Positions 8,801 to 15,416 of a stretch of DNA of 32,585 bases are shown here, in pieces; within the stretch, counting starts at the first letter, position 1, and every line of letters starts with the position of its first letter. The notes beneath the pieces are model-generated. The model searched no databases, was not told the DNA's origin, and saw nothing but the letters and a program-made list of their open reading frames with translations. This DNA is from Bacteroidales bacterium (GTDB lineage: Bacteria; Bacteroidota; Bacteroidia; Bacteroidales; UBA932): positions 1-32,585 of the forward strand of contig JAFUVU010000058.1 of assembly GCA_017477465.1 (NCBI GenBank). Reading direction: 5' to 3'. The translations under genes were made by a program, and so were the position numbers.

Positions 8801-9978
8801 TCGAGGACTTTGACTATTCGGGCATCAACGCTCTGCTGCAGCTGAATAACGTTCAGAGCTATCTGAAGGGCGAGAAGCAGGAGCTGGGCGATGTGTTCCT
8901 CACAGGCGCTACGGGCTATCTTGGCATCCATGTGCTCAGGGAACTGATTGACTCAGACGCGCCTACCATCACTTGCCTCGTCAGAGGAAAAGACCAGTCG
9001 CAGGCCGAACATAGGCTAAAGAACCTGCTGTTCTACTACTTCGAGAGCTCCTTCTCCGATCTGTTCGGCAGCAGAATCTTCGTGGTGAACGGCAATGTGA
9101 CCGCCAAACTGGAGCCCGGCCGTCACATCGACACTGTCATCAACTGCGCTGCAAATGTGAAGCACTTCTCCAAAGGAACTGACATTGAGGATGTTAACAT
9201 TGGCGGTGCTCGCCGATGCATGGAGTATTGCCTAAGCAGTAGGGCCCGTCTGGTACATGTCTCGACGACCTCTGTCGGCGAGGTGTGGGTTGACCGCGGC
9301 GACGGCAAGCAGGTGCCAAGGCTTGACGAGCGTTCCCTCTGGTTCGGCCAGTTCCTTGACAACCGCTATATCCACTCCAAGTTCCTCGCCGAGCGTCTGA
9401 TCCTGGAGGCCGTTGCCCATCATGGGCTCAACGCCAAAATCATGCGTGTGGGCAATCTTGCGCCGCGTTCTTCCGACGGCGAGTTCCAGGTCAACTTCAA
9501 GTCCAACTCCTACATGGGACGTCTGAAAGTGTTCCATACGCTTGGCTGCTGCCCCTTCGACAGCTATGACGAACTCACGGAAATGTCCCCTATCGACGAG
9601 ACGGCCCGCGCTGTTGTGCTCCTGGCTTCCACGCCTAAGGAATGCACCGTTTTCCAGCCTTTCAACAACCATTCGCAGCTTCTGGGCGACGTGCTCACGC
9701 TGATGGAAAAAATCGGCGGAAAAATGCGTTTCGTGGAGGCCGACGAGTTCGCTCAGGCCATCGCCATTGCCAGCCAGGATCCCGAAAAGGCCAAGCTCCT
9801 GTCGGCCCTGGTGGCTTATCAGGACATGGCCCACGGGCAGAAGGCGCTGAACATTGAAAGGGACAACCGCTATACCTGCTCCATCCTGCACCACCTGGGC
9901 TTCTTCTGGAGCGACACTTCCAGCGAGTACATAGTCCAGATGCTCCGCCAAATCGCCGCCTTCGGCTTCTTTGAATAG
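2839..9978 (+). CDS. Two-module non-ribosomal peptide synthetase, C-A-T-C-A-T-R, with terminal reductase
   Basis: The 2379-residue cytoplasmic enzyme should build a two-residue chain and release it as an aldehyde (or alcohol). Domains: C1 (1-430, HHVITDG 129-135); A1 (445-890, LLYTSGTTGTPKG 545-557, YRTGD, invariant Lys868); T1 (900-965, Ser926 in GLTSIL); C2 (988-1415, HHLVCDG 1111-1117); A2 (1425-1893, LLYTSGSTGKPKG 1562-1574, Lys1885); T2 (1905-1975, Ser1940 in ELGGTSL); thioester reductase (2015-2379, GATGYLG 2023-2029, Tyr2177 and Lys2181 as YxxxK). All catalytic motifs look intact. Pocket codes read by hand against GrsA are DAHFGGAVYK (A1) and DAMFSGGIFK (A2); neither matches a code I know, though Asp235 predicts alpha-amino acids. 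A C domain at the very N-terminus suggests N-acylation or an upstream partner in trans. A1 is about 36 residues shorter than A2 between motifs A2 and A3, and T1 lacks the LGG signature. There is no epimerase or thioesterase. Confidence 0.95.
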   Translation: MRTPLSQSQLGVYYACVTNQDSSTNYQNNVLFDIPSDVGVEKLQTAVYEALCAHTYLASRIVTDDEGIPCAESGAFPSAEEAVPVIKINSIDEVKPGFGKTMDVNGEKLYRCEIYSTPEGKTWLYVDFHHVITDGFSIVLFLREIERCYGGKKPGGEMLDGAAIAKEEEALRADEAKMTEARDWYAKTFADAADADSLPLKESTLGGKEADICYKEYPLSISKEEVQAIMRRFNVKESTLMQAAWGLLLAAYSAEDKASYCTAFFGRSDRRTLATITMMVHTLPVFVQTRGDETLEELFSTLAEQMDSTQRLQYYAYQDAVKDLGLNNQVMFVYQGSVLNSKRGLRLGESVVPYQDLRKLTPGWKLVSELFDTGETYALKLGYNSADYTEAFMEQLAASYSAILRSMVSAQTVKEVEYALPQQIEWLNKLNPTLPAAPSQTLVERFKQHVAERPDDIFVVAGDKRLTFAQVDKLTDSIDPSYTVRCGDRVVGFSVPRDETMVLAPIAIAKAGLTQLPLDASYPEDRLEFMKQDASAYTGSEALVLLYTSGTTGTPKGVILTEENFRTFVNFHVGNIGLKAGSRYASYAGYGFDAYQHDLWACVWAGATIYIIPDDIRFNLEDIQSYIKREGITHCFMTTQMATQLVLNYPDIQGLEWLGTGGEKMMSLDPPSYRLLNAYGPTETTVYVCSHYVDKNEPNIPIGKPNDTSELFIVNRFGKQVPWGCAGELIVAGPQVGLGYLNQPEKTAAAFVQWNGKRVYRTGDIVRYRENGDIEFVGRKDGQVKIRGFRIELKEVEAVIRQFPGIKDATVQAFDYPTGGKFIAAYIVADEKIDVKALNSFIMDQKPPYMVPAATMQIDAIPLNQNQKVNRRALPEPVIGGGVDAAEESAAPLNVLEQQLKEMVSAIVNTDAFGITTDLRMAGLTSILAIKLATQIFKRYGVQLDSKLLSSGGNIQSIENEILKSMLEGGVKAPESADVKEEEPSAVPLSYSQTGVYFDCMKNPASTLYNTALCLKFPEGTDPQALKEAVIKAVNNHPALFVHFVTDDRGVMQVMGDRETPVEVPQSSMKEADIEEFRTGFLRPFNLGKDRLFRFEIVETEAALYLYCDIHHLVCDGYSYDLLIHEICDLMDNKEIEPELCSYARFVTEQKAAENSEAFAKAEAFFKERFSDVEGSTEIVPDLPNPLPQGECGRVFVPLDWDKVAGFAKAQQVNPSAVMLSAVFYVLARFSGNDQVNIVTISNGRSKLQVSSTMGMFVNTLALDAKIGKQSVREFIRESADSFEKTLENEEYPFARIAEDYGLKADIMFAYQVGVLSDYKIGGKPVIADSTMESKVPKFKIAFYIMEVQGKPGVALEFDNGSYSEALAQSLAQSVCNAVYAFSANADAALRSVSLMDEAGTAVMDAFNNTEADYDASQDIVSLFRKQAAQTPDNLAVVYHDVRLTYKEVDERTDAIAAIVQSYVEGGKENVFSILIGRSEWMVLASLGVLKAGCAYQPLDPSYPPERLNYMMQDAGAKLLIADEELLSKVEYGGPVLLTGKMGESSAKLKETNVRPEDLFILLYTSGSTGKPKGCQLEHRNLVAFCSWYRKYYGLKPGDKVAAYASYGFDACMMDMYPALTTGAAVYIVGDDIRLNLPDLNDYFNKEGVTHSFMTTQVGCQFAINCDNHSLRHLSVGGEKILPLTPPSTYQMHNGYGPTECTIFTTVYPMTDFQQNAPIGKPLDNLKLFVVDKDMNRLPLGAVGELLVSGPQVSRGYLNLPEKTAETYIQWNGQRCYRTGDVVRYLADGNIQFAGRSDGQVKIRGFRIELKEVEAVIREYPGIKDATVQAFDYPNGGKFIAAYIVSGEKVDIQALNSFIKERKPSYMVPAATMQLDSIPLNQNQKVNRKALPAPQIQAENRDYVAPTSELEKLYCEIFAGVLSMDKVGATDNFFELGGTSLMVTRLVIESDKAGHHIAYGDVFDHPTPRLLAMFAGESAPQQKTDSDVEDFDYSGINALLQLNNVQSYLKGEKQELGDVFLTGATGYLGIHVLRELIDSDAPTITCLVRGKDQSQAEHRLKNLLFYYFESSFSDLFGSRIFVVNGNVTAKLEPGRHIDTVINCAANVKHFSKGTDIEDVNIGGARRCMEYCLSSRARLVHVSTTSVGEVWVDRGDGKQVPRLDERSLWFGQFLDNRYIHSKFLAERLILEAVAHHGLNAKIMRVGNLAPRSSDGEFQVNFKSNSYMGRLKVFHTLGCCPFDSYDELTEMSPIDETARAVVLLASTPKECTVFQPFNNHSQLLGDVLTLMEKIGGKMRFVEADEFAQAIAIASQDPEKAKLLSALVAYQDMAHGQKALNIERDNRYTCSILHHLGFFWSDTSSEYIVQMLRQIAAFGFFE

Positions 9979-9990
9979 TTTTTTGGGCCG

Positions 9991-12096
9991 ATGGATTCTT
10001 CGAAAAGGAATAGGATTGCCCGCGTGGGCTTCGTGGTGCTTGCCGCTGTTCTTATAGAGGCAATCTCCATCACGCAGTATCAGCGCGTGCGTTCCATAAT
10101 CGAAGAGGATATGGCCGTGCAGTCCAAGGTTGTTCTTAGCGCGATGGTCTCCGATGTCGATCACATGTTGGAGACGACGGAGCACACGATGAACGAGAAT
10201 CTGTGGATAGTGCGGCGGTACCTGGACAACCCCGATTCGGCCTTTGCAGCCTTGACTTATCTGATAGACGACAATCCCCAGGTGGCGGCCGGCTTCCTGG
10301 CTTATGTCCCGGATTATTTCCCTTCAAAGGGCAGGCTTTTCGAGCCATGCGCCCTTCGTCGGGACGGGGCTATCGTTCATTCTCAGCTTGGCGGACCGGA
10401 GCACGATTATACCCTGAGCGAGTTCTATCAGAAGCCGGCTTCGGAGCTTAAGCCTTCCTGGTCGAATCCATATCCGGACGCGCCGGAGTACTATGCCAAC
10501 ACTATCACTTATTCTTATCCCATTCTGGACGCAAAAGGCCGATTGGCGGCTGTCTGCGGCCTGGATATGAATCTTTCCTGGCTTGGCGACACGCTTAATT
10601 CCCACCAGCCTTATCCCTCTTCTTTCGGCATGCTGCTGACCCAGGACGGCCTTTTGGTTGCCGGCCCGCCGGAAAGCAGAACCGCTCCCGACAAGGTGGA
10701 AAAGATGCTGGAGATTCTTCGCATCGGCGCTACCAGGACGGAAGATAAAAAGCTTGCCATACAGACCTCCAACATGCTTCGTGCGCCTTATTGGCAGGTG
10801 GTTGAGGTGTACAGTACCGATGAGGCCTTTTCGCGCATTCTGAAGATGCGCAGGCAGTCCTGGCTGCTTGTTCTGATAGCGCTGGGCATCCTCTTTTTCA
10901 TGATTGAGCGCTATACCCGCGGCGAGAAGAAGCTTAGCGAAGCATCGGCCGAAAAGGCGCGCCTGAGCGGGGAATTGGAGGTTGCGCGCAATATCCAGGA
11001 AGAGATGCTGCCGAAGGTTTTCCCCGACAATATCTTCGGAACGGTGAAGCCTGCGCTTGAAGTAGGCGGCGACCTCTTCGACTTTTACCGCAGGGACGGG
11101 AAGCTCTTTTTCTGTATCGGCGATGTAAGCGGAAAGGGTGTGCCGGCCGCCATGCTGATGTCCGTGATTCATTCGCTTTTCCGCATCGTTTCGCGCTCGG
11201 AGGACCGTCCGTCCTTCATTTTGAAGACTCTGAATGAACAGATTTGCGAGCGAAACAGCGCCAATTTGTTTGTCACCTTCTTTGTCGGCTGTATCGACCT
11301 GTATACCTCTAAATTCTACTTTGCCAACGCCGGGCATGACAAGCCTTTCGTTCTGTCTGAATCGGCCGAATTATTGCCTGTAAAGGCTAATCTGCCGCTA
11401 GGCGTTTTCCCTGATACTGTCTTCGAGGAGCAGAGCATTATGCTCACCCCCGGACAGAGCCTTTTCCTTTATACTGACGGACTTACGGAGGCCAAGAATA
11501 AGGCGCGCGTCAATTTCGGCCGCACCCGCCTCAAGGAGTGCATCGACAAAGCTATTGCCGATTCGGCCGCTGTGCCTCAGACCTTGATTAGCCGCGTGGG
11601 TGCCGCCGTGTCTGCCTATTCTCACGGGGTTACACAGAGTGACGATCTTACCATGCTCGTCATAAATTATGCACCCGGAAAGATTCTAAGCGACAAGATT
11701 ACCATCACCAATGATTTAAGCGAAGTGCGTCGCTTGAATGAGTTTGTAAAAGGCTTTTTAGAGCAGTTGGATGTGCCTGTCCGCGAGGCCTCGCACCTTC
11801 GTTTGGCGCTTGAAGAATCTGTCGTTAACTCTATCTCCTATGCCTATCCAAAGGGCCTGAAGGGAGAGATAACAGTTTATGCCGACAGTGACTTTAAAGA
11901 AGTCCGCTTCACCGTAGTAGATTCCGGCGTAGCTTTCGATCCTACGGCTGTTTTGTCGCCGGATACTACCCTTGAAGCTAACGAACGGCCCATAGGCGGT
12001 CTGGGTATCCTTTTGACCCGTAAACTTGTGGATTCTGTTTCTTATTGCCGCAAACATGGAAATAATGTGTTATCTTTGACGAAAATTTTGATATGA
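9991..12096 (+). CDS. Membrane sensor with SpoIIE/RsbU-type PP2C phosphatase and RsbW-like ATPase domain
   Basis: This 701-residue protein combines a sensor, a serine phosphatase and an anti-sigma-type kinase domain. One membrane segment near 11-27 and another near 291-305 flank a periplasmic region of about 260 residues with Cache-like features (YFPSKGRLFEPC, SYPILDAKGRLAAVCGLDMN). A linker helix leads to the PP2C/SpoIIE domain, whose metal-binding sites are visible: GGDLFD (359-364), GDVSGKG (377-383) and LYTDGLTEA (494-501 area). The C-terminal HATPase_c domain has an N box (LEESVVNS, Asn613), Asp644 in VVDSG and a G box GGLGILL (669-675). The gene starts 12 nt after the NRPS stop and overlaps the STAS gene by 4 nt, so a joint transcript is likely. 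The substrate is presumably the adjacent STAS protein. The final sigma factor or other effector is not in the window. Confidence 0.88.
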   Translation: MDSSKRNRIARVGFVVLAAVLIEAISITQYQRVRSIIEEDMAVQSKVVLSAMVSDVDHMLETTEHTMNENLWIVRRYLDNPDSAFAALTYLIDDNPQVAAGFLAYVPDYFPSKGRLFEPCALRRDGAIVHSQLGGPEHDYTLSEFYQKPASELKPSWSNPYPDAPEYYANTITYSYPILDAKGRLAAVCGLDMNLSWLGDTLNSHQPYPSSFGMLLTQDGLLVAGPPESRTAPDKVEKMLEILRIGATRTEDKKLAIQTSNMLRAPYWQVVEVYSTDEAFSRILKMRRQSWLLVLIALGILFFMIERYTRGEKKLSEASAEKARLSGELEVARNIQEEMLPKVFPDNIFGTVKPALEVGGDLFDFYRRDGKLFFCIGDVSGKGVPAAMLMSVIHSLFRIVSRSEDRPSFILKTLNEQICERNSANLFVTFFVGCIDLYTSKFYFANAGHDKPFVLSESAELLPVKANLPLGVFPDTVFEEQSIMLTPGQSLFLYTDGLTEAKNKARVNFGRTRLKECIDKAIADSAAVPQTLISRVGAAVSAYSHGVTQSDDLTMLVINYAPGKILSDKITITNDLSEVRRLNEFVKGFLEQLDVPVREASHLRLALEESVVNSISYAYPKGLKGEITVYADSDFKEVRFTVVDSGVAFDPTAVLSPDTTLEANERPIGGLGILLTRKLVDSVSYCRKHGNNVLSLTKILI

Positions 12097-12395
12097 ACAC
12101 CAAAGTACAAGTATTAGACGACAAGATTCTTGTATCTCTGTCAGGCGAATTTGACACAGCAGCAGCCGAAGAAATGGAAAAATCCCTTCAGCCGCTTCTG
12201 GATTGCGGTGCAAAGGATATTTTCATAGATTGTACAGAGCTTGACTATATCTCGTCAAGGGGACTTCGTATCCTTCTCGTTTTCCTTAAAAACGCCAAGG
12301 CAAACGGCTCCCGTCTTGTACTTCAGAACGTAAATGATGTAGTCCGTGATGTTCTTGAACTCACCGGCTTTGTAACCATTTTTGAAATAGAGTAA
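12093..12395 (+). CDS. STAS-domain anti-sigma-factor antagonist (RsbV-like)
   Basis: The 100-residue protein is a single STAS domain. The segment LDYISSRGLRILL (from residue 50) carries the serine pair Ser54/Ser55 at the site phosphorylated in RsbV and SpoIIAA. Its start overlaps the stop of the phosphatase/ATPase gene (ATGA), the usual sign of translational coupling. In known partner-switching systems the RsbW-type kinase phosphorylates the antagonist and the RsbU-type phosphatase reverses this; here both activities appear to sit in the upstream protein. What the antagonist finally controls cannot be seen here, because Bacteroidetes lack a classical SigB and no sigma factor is nearby. Confidence 0.9.
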   Translation: MNTKVQVLDDKILVSLSGEFDTAAAEEMEKSLQPLLDCGAKDIFIDCTELDYISSRGLRILLVFLKNAKANGSRLVLQNVNDVVRDVLELTGFVTIFEIE

Positions 12396-12397
12396 GG

Positions 12398-12817
12398 ATG
12401 GTCTCTTATTTTACAGAGGATATAAAATTCAATTTTAAGGAAAAGCGCCTCACTTCCCGTTGGCTAAAGTTCGTAGCAGAAAGCGAGGCCAAGCGTCTGG
12501 GCGATATTTCTGTAATATTCTGTTCCGATAATTATATTCTAGATGTCAATATAAAATATCTAAAACACGATTATTTTACAGATATAATAACCTTCGACTA
12601 TTGTGAAGACAATCTCCTTTCCGGGGATCTCTTTATAAGCATCGACTCCGTCAGGGAAAACGCCTCTTTTTACGGAACGGAATTCTCGGACGAGCTTAAC
12701 CGCGTCATAGTTCACGGCCTTCTTCATCTCATAGGTTATGACGACCATACGGAGGAAGATATTGCCATGATGCGCGCAAAAGAGAACTACTATCTCTCGC
12801 AGCGGGGGAATGTATGA
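12398..12817 (+). CDS. ybeY: Endoribonuclease YbeY, rRNA maturation factor
   Basis: The 139-residue protein matches the YbeY family, which acts in 16S rRNA 3'-end maturation and ribosome quality control. The metal-binding motif reads HGLLHLIGYDDH (106-117). The first two histidines are in place, but at the third ligand position of the usual HGxLHLxGYDH the residue is Asp116, with a His one position later. From memory, other Bacteroidetes YbeY proteins also vary here. It starts 2 nt after the STAS gene and overlaps mnmG by 4 nt. Base composition is visibly more AT-rich than in the NRPS. Confidence 0.92.
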   Translation: MVSYFTEDIKFNFKEKRLTSRWLKFVAESEAKRLGDISVIFCSDNYILDVNIKYLKHDYFTDIITFDYCEDNLLSGDLFISIDSVRENASFYGTEFSDELNRVIVHGLLHLIGYDDHTEEDIAMMRAKENYYLSQRGNV

Positions 12818-14682
12818 GCAATCACTTTGACGTTATAGTAGTAGGTGGCGGACATGCAGGCTGTGAGGCCGCCATGGCAGCCGCAGGGATGGGTTCCTCC
12901 GTTCTTCTCCTTACACCTGATCTGAACGGCCTCGCCAAGATGAGCTGTAACCCGGCCGTCGGCGGAATCGCCAAAGGACAGATCGTAAGGGAGATCGATG
13001 CCCTTGGTGGATATACCGGCCTTGTTACCGATGCCTCTTCTTTGCAGTTTAGAATGCTCAACCGTTCTAAGGGTCCTGCAATGTGGAGTCCTCGCGCTCA
13101 ATGTGATAAACAGAAGTTTTCTGCAACATGGCTCTCTACGCTTCTAAGTTCCTCTAAATTAAGCATTTACGCAGATTTTGCGGCCGATTTTCTCTTTGAG
13201 AATCAAAAAATTACCGCAATTCGTACAACTACCGGGGCAATTTTCAACGCAGAGGCAGTTATTTTGACCGCTGGCACCTTCCTTAACGGGAAGATGTACA
13301 TCGGCCAGCATTCTTTTGAAGGAGGTCGAATTGGCGAGAAGTCCTCTTTCGGAATTTCCGACCAGCTTGCTTCCTTCGGTATTCCCACCGCCAGGATGAA
13401 GACCGGCACTCCGCCGAGAATCGACATCCGCTCCATCGATCTTTCCAAGTTGGAGCGACAGGTAGGCGATGCCAACCCTGAACGTTTTTCATTCCTCGAT
13501 GTTCCGTCGGCAGTTCAGTCCGGAGCTTCGCAAATGGACTGCTACCTTCTTCACACCAACACCAAGGTGCACGACATCCTGCGTACAGGCTTTGACCGTT
13601 CTCCCCTCTTTACAGGAATGATTCACGGCAAAGGCCCCAGGTACTGTCCAAGCATCGAAGACAAGCTAAGAACCTTTGCCGATAAAGATTCCCACCAGCT
13701 TTTCCTTGAACCGGAAGGTGTCACTTCGCCTGAATATTATCTTCAGGGATTCTCTTCATCTCTGCCGCTTGAGGTGCAGCTTGAGGCCGTTCACGCCATT
13801 GAGGGACTCGAGAACGCTGTTTTATTTAAACCGGCCTACGCTGTAGAATACGACTATTTTGATCCTCAGTATCTGCACTATTCTCTACGTTCCCGCATAG
13901 TGGAAAACCTTTTCCTGGCAGGTCAGGTTAACGGTACCACCGGTTATGAAGAGGCAGCTGCGCAAGGTATCATGGCAGGCATTAATGCCAATCTGTGGCT
14001 GTCTGGCAAGGATCCTTTTGTGCTGCGGCGTGACCAGGCCTACATCGGAGTTCTTATCGACGACCTTATAAATAAAGGTGTCGATGAGCCTTACAGAATG
14101 TTCACCTCACGTGCAGAGTATCGCATTTTGCTGCGTCAGGACAATGCCGATTTCCGTCTTACAGATCTTTCATATAATATTGGTCTGGCCAGTAAGGAGC
14201 GCTACGATGCCGTAATGCGTAAGCAGGATGCAGTTAATGAGCTTACTTCTTTCTGCGATAATACCAAGGTTCGCGGAGAATACGTGAACGATTATCTCGC
14301 CTCACGCGGTTCTACGCCTCTTTCTGAGTCTAAGCATTTGAAAGAACTTGTATCACGTCCGGAGCTTTCGCTTCAAGAATTGCTCGGTTTTGTTCCACGT
14401 GGAACAAAGTATTCTGCGGATGCAGATGTTATCACGTCCGTTGAGGTAGCCATCAAGTATGCAGGCTATATCGAGCGTGAGAAACTCCAGGCAGATAAAA
14501 ACACCCGTTTGGAGTATATTAAAATTCCTTCAGACTTCGATTTTGACTCTCTGAGCGGTCTTTCTATAGAATGCAGGCAGAAATTGAAAAGATATAAGCC
14601 CGAGACAATCGCTCAGGCTTCACATATCTCCGGCGTTTCCCCCGCCGATATTTCGGTTCTTTTAGTGTACTTCGGTCGCTAA
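12814..14682 (+). CDS. mnmG: tRNA uridine-5-carboxymethylaminomethyl modification enzyme MnmG (GidA)
   Basis: This 622-residue FAD protein works with MnmE to modify U34 of several tRNAs. It has the N-terminal dinucleotide-binding GGGHAGCEAAMAAAGMG, the family signatures KMSCNPAVGGIAKGQI and RMLNRSKGPAMWSPRAQ, and the C-terminal helical region ending in SGVSPADISVLLVYF. Length is normal. The start overlaps ybeY by 4 nt. A perfect 16-bp parS-like palindrome is embedded in the coding sequence at 14391-14406, where it encodes the VPRGT stretch; a second follows directly after the stop. MnmG is often found near the replication origin in bacteria. Confidence 0.97.
   Translation: MSNHFDVIVVGGGHAGCEAAMAAAGMGSSVLLLTPDLNGLAKMSCNPAVGGIAKGQIVREIDALGGYTGLVTDASSLQFRMLNRSKGPAMWSPRAQCDKQKFSATWLSTLLSSSKLSIYADFAADFLFENQKITAIRTTTGAIFNAEAVILTAGTFLNGKMYIGQHSFEGGRIGEKSSFGISDQLASFGIPTARMKTGTPPRIDIRSIDLSKLERQVGDANPERFSFLDVPSAVQSGASQMDCYLLHTNTKVHDILRTGFDRSPLFTGMIHGKGPRYCPSIEDKLRTFADKDSHQLFLEPEGVTSPEYYLQGFSSSLPLEVQLEAVHAIEGLENAVLFKPAYAVEYDYFDPQYLHYSLRSRIVENLFLAGQVNGTTGYEEAAAQGIMAGINANLWLSGKDPFVLRRDQAYIGVLIDDLINKGVDEPYRMFTSRAEYRILLRQDNADFRLTDLSYNIGLASKERYDAVMRKQDAVNELTSFCDNTKVRGEYVNDYLASRGSTPLSESKHLKELVSRPELSLQELLGFVPRGTKYSADADVITSVEVAIKYAGYIEREKLQADKNTRLEYIKIPSDFDFDSLSGLSIECRQKLKRYKPETIAQASHISGVSPADISVLLVYFGR
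14391..14406. promoter_or_regulatory. parS-like centromere site, inside mnmG
   Basis: TGTTCCACGTGGAACA is a perfect 16-bp palindrome and matches the bacterial parS consensus bound by ParB. It lies within the reading frame of mnmG. Confidence 0.85.
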
Positions 14683-14683
14683 T

Positions 14684-14699
14684 TGTTCCACGTGGAACA
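14684..14699. promoter_or_regulatory. parS-like centromere site, downstream of mnmG
   Basis: A second exact copy of TGTTCCACGTGGAACA begins 1 nt after the mnmG stop codon and 293 nt after the first. Two perfect copies so close together are very unlikely by chance. Confidence 0.87.
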
Positions 14700-14728
14700 T
14701 AATCACCGTTGTTTCTGTCTCTGTGGAG

Positions 14729-14780
14729 AGATCTCTCGACTACGCTCGAGATGACATTTTCGACTACGCTCGAGATGACA
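14729..14780. repeat. Dispersed palindromic repeat, two tandem copies
   Basis: The 21-nt unit TCGACTACGCTCGAGATGACA occurs at 14736-14756 and again at 14760-14780; the first copy extends left to 14729 (AGATCTC). CTCGA and TCGAG can pair around CTACGC in the first copy. It is a variant of the repeats at 938-993 and 17902-17953 and lies between convergent genes. Confidence 0.7.
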
Positions 14781-14788
14781 AATCTGTG

Positions 14789-15376
14789 CTATAGCCGCTT
14801 TAGGGCGGCTTTTATTATGTCTTCTACTTTGGCGTTGGAGTTGTCTTTTAGGATAGAAGGCATAACCTTGGCGATGTTTGCCTTGCTGAAGCCAAGCATT
14901 ACCAGCGCTGTTGTGGCCTCGTCCACTATGGCTGAATTGTCGGCCTTGAAGAGGACTGTGTTTTCTGCTCCTTCGCCTTTTACTATCTTGTCTTTCAGCT
15001 CCAGAACAAGCCTCTGGGCGCTTTTAAGGCCTATTCCCTTTACGCTTTTGATCTTATTTACGTCTTCTGCCAGGATGGCGCTGCGTATCTCTTCCGCAGT
15101 AAGAGTTGACAGCATCATGCGTGCGGAAGCGACGCCAATGCCGGATACGCTTATCAGGAGGCGGAAGAGCTCTCTTTCGTCTTTTGTTGCGAAGCCGTAG
15201 AACAGCTCCTCGTCTTCCCTGATGTAATGGTGGACGTAAACAGTTACCTGCGATTTACCTTGGAAGGCCTCGTATGTTTGCAGCGATATAAGCAGGCTGT
15301 AGCCTATGCCGGCATTTTCCAGAATTAGTTCTGCCGGGCTTAAATCTGCGATTTGTCCTTTTATGTATTCTATCAT
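14789..15376 (-). CDS. ruvA: Holliday junction branch migration protein RuvA
   Basis: The 195-residue protein has the RuvA layout: an N-terminal OB fold (MIEYIKGQIADLSPAELILE, then VTVYVHHYIREDEELFYGF), a central helix-hairpin-helix region (LLISVSGIGVASARMML and KSVKGIGLKSAQRLVLELK) and a C-terminal domain (EATTALVMLGFSKANI) that contacts RuvB. RuvB is not in the window. The gene is convergent with mnmG and divergent from sufS across a 40-nt gap. Its predicted -7 element ends only 4 nt before the ATG, suggesting leaderless translation. Confidence 0.96.
   Translation of the reverse strand: MIEYIKGQIADLSPAELILENAGIGYSLLISLQTYEAFQGKSQVTVYVHHYIREDEELFYGFATKDERELFRLLISVSGIGVASARMMLSTLTAEEIRSAILAEDVNKIKSVKGIGLKSAQRLVLELKDKIVKGEGAENTVLFKADNSAIVDEATTALVMLGFSKANIAKVMPSILKDNSNAKVEDIIKAALKRL
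14794..14815 (+). terminator. Intrinsic terminator for mnmG, inside the 3' end of ruvA
   Basis: GCCGC (14794-14798) pairs with GCGGC (14805-14809) around TTTAGG and is followed by TTTTATT on the plus strand. It is oriented to end transcripts from mnmG and encodes the last codons of ruvA on the other strand. Confidence 0.6.
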
Positions 15377-15380
15377 AACG

Positions 15381-15388
15381 CAAATTTA
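15381..15388 (-). promoter_or_regulatory. Predicted -7 promoter element of ruvA
   Basis: TAAATTTG on the minus strand matches TAnnTTTG and ends 4 nt before the ruvA ATG. Confidence 0.55.
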
Positions 15389-15390
15389 TG

Positions 15391-15398
15391 TAAATTTG
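15391..15398 (+). promoter_or_regulatory. Predicted -7 promoter element of the suf-folK operon
   Basis: TAAATTTG matches TAnnTTTG and ends 18 nt before the sufS ATG. No good -33 box is seen. It lies back to back with the ruvA element, 2 nt apart. Confidence 0.5.
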
Positions 15399-15416
15399 CA
15401 GACTTATCCAATTGTA

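Noticed and set aside
14391-14406. Treating the palindrome as a restriction or regulator site only
   Set aside because: An exact 16-bp parS consensus repeated 293 nt away is explained better by ParB binding.
15404-15412. DnaA-box-like TTATCCAAT
   Set aside because: It is a single imperfect match with no cluster or AT-rich unwinding region, so an origin is not supported here despite the nearby parS sites.
15306-15416. N-terminal extension of SufS
   Set aside because: The extra 37 codons read back across the ruvA start and the predicted promoter; family length fits the ATG at 15417.
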